Shown: positions 6,022 through 8,597 of the stretch, piece by piece
How positions within the stretch are numbered: the stretch's first letter is position 1
How the letters are laid out: every line of letters begins with the position of its first letter
Assembly: GCA_002791435.1 (NCBI GenBank)
Contig: PFXB01000085.1
Span: 1-8,597 of the forward strand
From: a candidate division WWE3 bacterium CG_4_9_14_3_um_filter_43_9
GTDB lineage: Bacteria > Patescibacteriota > CPR3 > GCA-002780085
DNA: 8,597 bases
Direction of reading: 5' to 3'
The notes under the pieces: model-generated
The model's input: the letters and a program-made list of their open reading frames with translations, nothing else
Told to the model about the DNA's origin: nothing
Database searches by the model: none
Position numbers and translations under genes: made by a program

Positions 6022-6062
6022 AATGTTTCAATTAAGAATTAAAAATGCAAAATGAAAAAGCA

Positions 6063-6177
6063 TGTGTCATTCCTGTTGATAAGCAGGAATCCCGTTGGGT
6101 TACCACATTCACTACGGAATCTCACATCCCGCCGATTCCCTGCCCGTCCGGCAGGCGGGGGCGGGCGGGATGACACA
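6063..6177. repeat. Inverted-repeat element in the capA-trmD gap
   Basis: TGTGTCATTCC (6063-6073) and GGGATGACACA (6167-6177) are ends matching at 10 of 11. Inside are three nested stems: ATTCCTG/CAGGAAT (6069-6075 with 6084-6090), CATCCCGCC/GGCGGGATG (6125-6133 with 6164-6172) and CCTGCC/GGCAGG (6139-6144 with 6150-6155). It is a MITE-like or palindromic genomic repeat related to the cluster near hppA. An AT-rich filler precedes it (6037-6058). It stays open in the trmD frame and would encode SLPVRQAG, a peptide typical of such repeats when they are translated. Confidence 0.65.
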
Positions 6178-6199
6178 GAAAAATAATGTAAAGGAGATT

Positions 6200-6949
6200 A
6201 TGCAAATTGACATCCTGACGCTTTTTCCCAAGATGTTTGTTGGGCCGTTTTGCGAAAGCATTTTAGCCCGTGCTCAGAAAAAAGGATTGGTTTCTATCAA
6301 AATCCATAATCTGAGACAATGGGCAAAAGATAAACACAAAAGTGTAGACGACAAACCCTTTGGCGGGGGAGTCGGTATGGTTTTGAGGTGCCAACCAATC
6401 TTTGATGCCGTCAAAGATTGCAAACATCAATCTCAAAACTTAAAGCTCAAAGCTCAAAGCAGGAATGCAGGATGCAAAAAACCGTATGTCATTTTACTTA
6501 GTCCTCAAGGCAAAGTATTAACCCATGAAAAATCACAAGAATTAGCAAAAAAAAGTCATCTGATTTTAATCTGCGGCCATTATGAAGGTGTGGACGAGCG
6601 AGTTTCCGAAAATCTGGTCGATGAAGAAATTTCAATTGGAGACTATATTTTAACCGGGGGAGAGCTGCCGGCTACGGTTTTGACAGAGTCGGTGGTGCGT
6701 CTTATCCCGGGAGTTTTAGAAAAAAACGACGCAACCAGACTGGAATCGTTTTCACTGACCAACAAACAAGGCAAGCGGCTTTTGGAAGCGCCTCAATACA
6801 CACGGCCGGCCGATTATTGCGGAATGAGGGTACCCGCCATCCTACTATCGGGCAATCATCAGGAAATTGACAAATGGAAACAAGCTCAGGCTGAGAAAGT
6901 CACCAAGGATAAAAGACCGGAGTTTATGGCGTCGGATTCATCTGAATAG
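6200..6949 (+). CDS. trmD: tRNA (guanine-37-N1)-methyltransferase
   Basis: TrmD transfers a methyl group from SAM to N1 of G37 beside the anticodon, preventing +1 frameshifting. The 249-residue protein begins MQIDILTLFPKMF, the family N-terminus, with AAGGAG three nt upstream; the longer open frame from TTG 6095 only adds translated repeat and is rejected. The knotted SAM site is seen in FGGGVGMV, LLSPQG, CGHYEGVDERV and ISIGDYILTGGELPA, followed by SVVRLIPGVL, whose Arg corresponds to Arg 154 of E. coli. The C-terminal domain has LEAPQYTRP and LLSGNHQEI. Two oddities: residues 75-94 are a low-complexity insert (repeat AAAGCTC at 6442-6460), and the position of the catalytic Asp 169 of E. coli is Glu 182 here. 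It probably belongs to the mat-capA transcription unit, though a repeat element separates them. Confidence 0.95.
   Translation: MQIDILTLFPKMFVGPFCESILARAQKKGLVSIKIHNLRQWAKDKHKSVDDKPFGGGVGMVLRCQPIFDAVKDCKHQSQNLKLKAQSRNAGCKKPYVILLSPQGKVLTHEKSQELAKKSHLILICGHYEGVDERVSENLVDEEISIGDYILTGGELPATVLTESVVRLIPGVLEKNDATRLESFSLTNKQGKRLLEAPQYTRPADYCGMRVPAILLSGNHQEIDKWKQAQAEKVTKDKRPEFMASDSSE
6442..6460 (+). repeat. 7-nt tandem repeat inside trmD
   Basis: AAAGCTC is repeated two and two-thirds times in the coding sequence for residues around 82-87. The unit is not a multiple of three, but the total insert keeps the frame. It lies at a loop between the first domain motifs and the SPQG segment, where length varies in the family. 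Confidence 0.6.
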
Positions 6950-6958
6950 TCTTTCAAT

Positions 6959-6988
6959 TTGACAGCTCACTGCAAAAATAACTATAAT
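6959..6988 (+). promoter_or_regulatory. Consensus sigma70-type promoter downstream of trmD
   Basis: A perfect TTGACA (6959-6964) and a perfect TATAAT (6983-6988) are separated by 18 nt, starting 10 nt after the trmD stop. Transcription would begin near 6995 and run toward the phosphohexomutase gene, with a leader of about 230 nt. It is the clearest promoter in the window. Confidence 0.75.
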
Positions 6989-7037
6989 ATACCTAAATTA
7001 TTCCAGTCGCGCCAGAGGCGGACTGATTTAGGTATAT
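6987..7037 (+). promoter_or_regulatory. Dyad overlapping the -10 box (possible operator or repeat)
   Basis: ATATACCTAAAT (6987-6998) and ATTTAGGTATAT (7026-7037) are perfect 12-bp arms. Inside, CAGTC (7004-7008) pairs with GACTG (7021-7025) and GCC with GGC. Since the left arm starts within the -10 box and spans the start site, the full dyad exists only in DNA, which fits a repressor site or an inserted repeat better than an RNA structure. Confidence 0.45.
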
Positions 7038-7048
7038 ATTCACTAACC

Positions 7049-7078
7049 CTCGTTTGCAGTTGCAAACTCGAGTATAAT
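7049..7078 (+). promoter_or_regulatory. Dyad followed by a second TATAAT
   Basis: GTTTGCA (7052-7058) and TGCAAAC (7061-7067) are perfect arms two nt apart, with CTC and GAG extending them around a TC bulge. TATAAT follows at 7073-7078 without a good -35, so the dyad sits where an activator or repressor could act on a second, weaker promoter. Confidence 0.35.
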
Positions 7079-7092
7079 GATTATAAAGAAAA

Positions 7093-7150
7093 GGAAGTTA
7101 AAATTGACTTTATCCGGTAATTAAAAAATCATTTTTTTCATTTAACTTCC
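7093..7150 (+). other. Hairpin in the leader of the phosphohexomutase gene
   Basis: GGAAGTTAAA (7093-7102) and TTTAACTTCC (7141-7150) form a perfect 10-bp stem. The 38-nt interior includes an A6/T7 stretch able to pair as an inner stem. It is followed by CGTCGTCTTTCATTT, a pyrimidine-rich but not pure T tail. It may be a weak terminator or attenuator within the 5' leader. The remaining bases 7151-7210 are AT-rich without recognised signals. Confidence 0.4.
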
Positions 7151-7223
7151 CGTCGTCTTTCATTTAAACACTTTATCAATCATTGATTCCATTAAAAATA
7201 ATAAAATCAAAAGGAGAATTATA

Positions 7224-8597
7224 ATGCTTGCTATTCCAGAACACATTTTTCGGGGTTATGACATCCGTGGAGAAGTCGGAAAGGAATTAGACGAACGAAT
7301 GATACGTTTGATTGCCAGAGGGTTCGTAACCATGCTTTATGAGAAACAAATCACCGAATGTGTGGTTGGTTGCGATAACCGGGAAACGAGCGACGAATAC
7401 AAAAACTATTTTATTACGGAATTGGTTAAAAATGGGGTTGACGCTTATGATATCGGCCACTCATTAAGCCAAATTGTTTATTGGGGTCAATATTTTTTCT
7501 TAAGTAAAGGGTGTGCCATGGTTACCGCCTCACACAATGTAGCCGAATATAACGGATTTAAACTTGGACGCAGTTTTTCGGACACTTTTGAGACCGATGA
7601 AATTAAAAAATTGGTGCAAATCATAAAAACGGAAAAATTTAAAAAATTCAACCGTCAGGCTAAAACTGTTATCAAGGATATTTTCCCTGATTATAAAAAA
7701 GATCTTTTAAAAAGAGTAAGTATAAAAAAGAAATTTAAGGTTGTGATAGACGGATGCAATGGTTTCAGTGGCGTTTTCGTTCCAGAAATTTTGGAAGCAG
7801 TTGGATGTAGGGTGATTCGGCAAAACTGTGAGCCGAACGGAAAATTTCCGAGCGGGACCCCTGATCCCACGGAGCGCAAAGTACAGCAACGGTTAGCTGA
7901 CCGAGTGCTGAAAGAAAAAGCGGAAATCGGTTTTTCTTATGATGCCGACGGAGATCGTGTCGGCATTGTGGACGGAAAAGGCAATCTTATCTGGAACGAC
8001 ACTTTGGTGGCGCTGCTGGCACAAGATGTTCTGTTTTTTGAACCACAAGGTAAGATTATTTATAACACTTTGTGTTCCAAACAAACCGATGATGTCATTC
8101 GTGCCAGCGGAGGCATTCCTGTCATGTGGAAAACAGGTCATTCATTCATTAAGGCTAAAATCCGTCAGGAAAAGGCCGCTTTTGGCGGTGAACTTTCTGG
8201 ACATATCTTTTTTGTGGATAACTTCTATGGTCATGATGACGGTGCTTTTGGTACCCTGCGTCTCCTGCAATATTTAAGCCGAACTCAACAAACTTTGGCC
8301 GAAGCGGTTGCTAAACTTCCTCAATACATTTCGAGTCCGGAAATTAAGTTGGGTTGTCCGGATGAGGTTAAGTTCCCCCTGATCGATAAGCAGATCAGAG
8401 AAAATCTCAAAGATCTTTTTCCCAAGGCCCAATATATTGATATTGACGGATTTCGGGCAGATACCGATGAGATGATGGTAATTATCCGAGCTTCCCAAAA
8501 CGGTCCTTATGTTACCGTGAAATTTGAAGCCAGAGAAAAAGATAAGTACGAGTGGTTAAAACAAAAGATATCCGAAATTTTACATCGCTATGCCGAG
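7224..8597 (+). CDS. manB: Phosphomannomutase/phosphoglucomutase (alpha-D-phosphohexomutase), runs off the window end
   Basis: The enzyme interconverts hexose 6-phosphate and 1-phosphate (mannose and/or glucose), supplying sugar nucleotides for surface polysaccharide. From ATG 7224, with AAGGAG at 7211-7216, 458 codons are open to the last base and no stop is reached; family members have about 450-460 residues, so little is missing. The four active-site elements are present: TASHN (101-105) with the phosphoserine Ser 103, DADGDR (240-245) binding Mg2+, GGELSGH (321-327) for sugar recognition, and RASQNGP (422-428) in the phosphate-binding C-terminal domain. RGYDIRGEVG at 10-19 is the typical N-terminus. 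The Pro that usually follows TASHN is Val 106. Whether it prefers mannose or glucose cannot be decided from the sequence; the symbol is by family. Its own promoter (6959-6988) and structured leader suggest separate control from trmD. Confidence 0.93.
   Translation, partial: MLAIPEHIFRGYDIRGEVGKELDERMIRLIARGFVTMLYEKQITECVVGCDNRETSDEYKNYFITELVKNGVDAYDIGHSLSQIVYWGQYFFLSKGCAMVTASHNVAEYNGFKLGRSFSDTFETDEIKKLVQIIKTEKFKKFNRQAKTVIKDIFPDYKKDLLKRVSIKKKFKVVIDGCNGFSGVFVPEILEAVGCRVIRQNCEPNGKFPSGTPDPTERKVQQRLADRVLKEKAEIGFSYDADGDRVGIVDGKGNLIWNDTLVALLAQDVLFFEPQGKIIYNTLCSKQTDDVIRASGGIPVMWKTGHSFIKAKIRQEKAAFGGELSGHIFFVDNFYGHDDGAFGTLRLLQYLSRTQQTLAEAVAKLPQYISSPEIKLGCPDEVKFPLIDKQIRENLKDLFPKAQYIDIDGFRADTDEMMVIIRASQNGPYVTVKFEAREKDKYEWLKQKISEILHRYAE

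Noticed and set aside
6095..6199. TTG 6095 as the trmD start
   Set aside because: The extension is translated palindromic repeat, while ATG 6200 has AAGGAG upstream and gives the family N-terminus.

Overview
The window looks like a piece of a bacterial chromosome of the Candidate Phyla Radiation (Patescibacteria) type. This is an inference. It rests on a membrane pyrophosphatase, a methionine adenosyltransferase of the archaeal class, many short GC-rich palindromes of the CCTGCC/GGCAGG kind between genes, one of which would be read as the peptide SLPVRQAG, short repeat-like inserts inside a conserved gene (trmD), and a stand-alone mini GIY-YIG nuclease gene. No long gene has an in-frame TGA, so the standard code applies, and not the UGA=Gly code of Gracilibacteria/SR1.

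Layout: Bases 1-155 hold the C-terminal end of a NUDIX (MTH1/8-oxo-dGTPase-like) gene, interrupted by a TGA where the family has a conserved Trp. Bases 156-723 hold a repeat-rich stretch: an imperfect long hairpin (200-305) and a small GIY-YIG gene enclosed by 33-bp imperfect inverted repeats (273-305 and 622-654), whose reading frame is broken at the natural start. A strong GC hairpin (683-707) separates it from hppA (724-2709, minus strand), a K+-independent type proton-pumping pyrophosphatase. The 606-bp divergent intergenic region 2710-3315 contains palindromic repeats in the hppA leader, candidate minus-strand promoters, and, in front of mat, a 10-bp stem hairpin and a perfect 16-bp tandem duplication.

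On the plus strand follow mat (3316-4524, S-adenosylmethionine synthesis), a membrane-anchored CapA-family protein only 9 nt downstream (4534-6021), a 178-nt gap filled by an inverted-repeat element (6063-6177), and trmD (6200-6949), which uses SAM to methylate G37 of tRNA. A 274-nt gap with a consensus sigma70-type promoter and three successive dyads leads to a phosphomannomutase/phosphoglucomutase gene (7224 to the end of the window, 458 codons with no stop reached).

Functionally the genes are housekeeping. SAM made by Mat is the methyl donor of TrmD. HppA converts the pyrophosphate released by biosynthesis into ion gradient. The phosphohexomutase feeds sugar nucleotides for envelope polysaccharide, and the CapA-like protein probably acts at the cell surface. 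The unusual content lies in the repeats, the GIY-YIG cassette and a few substitutions at key residues.
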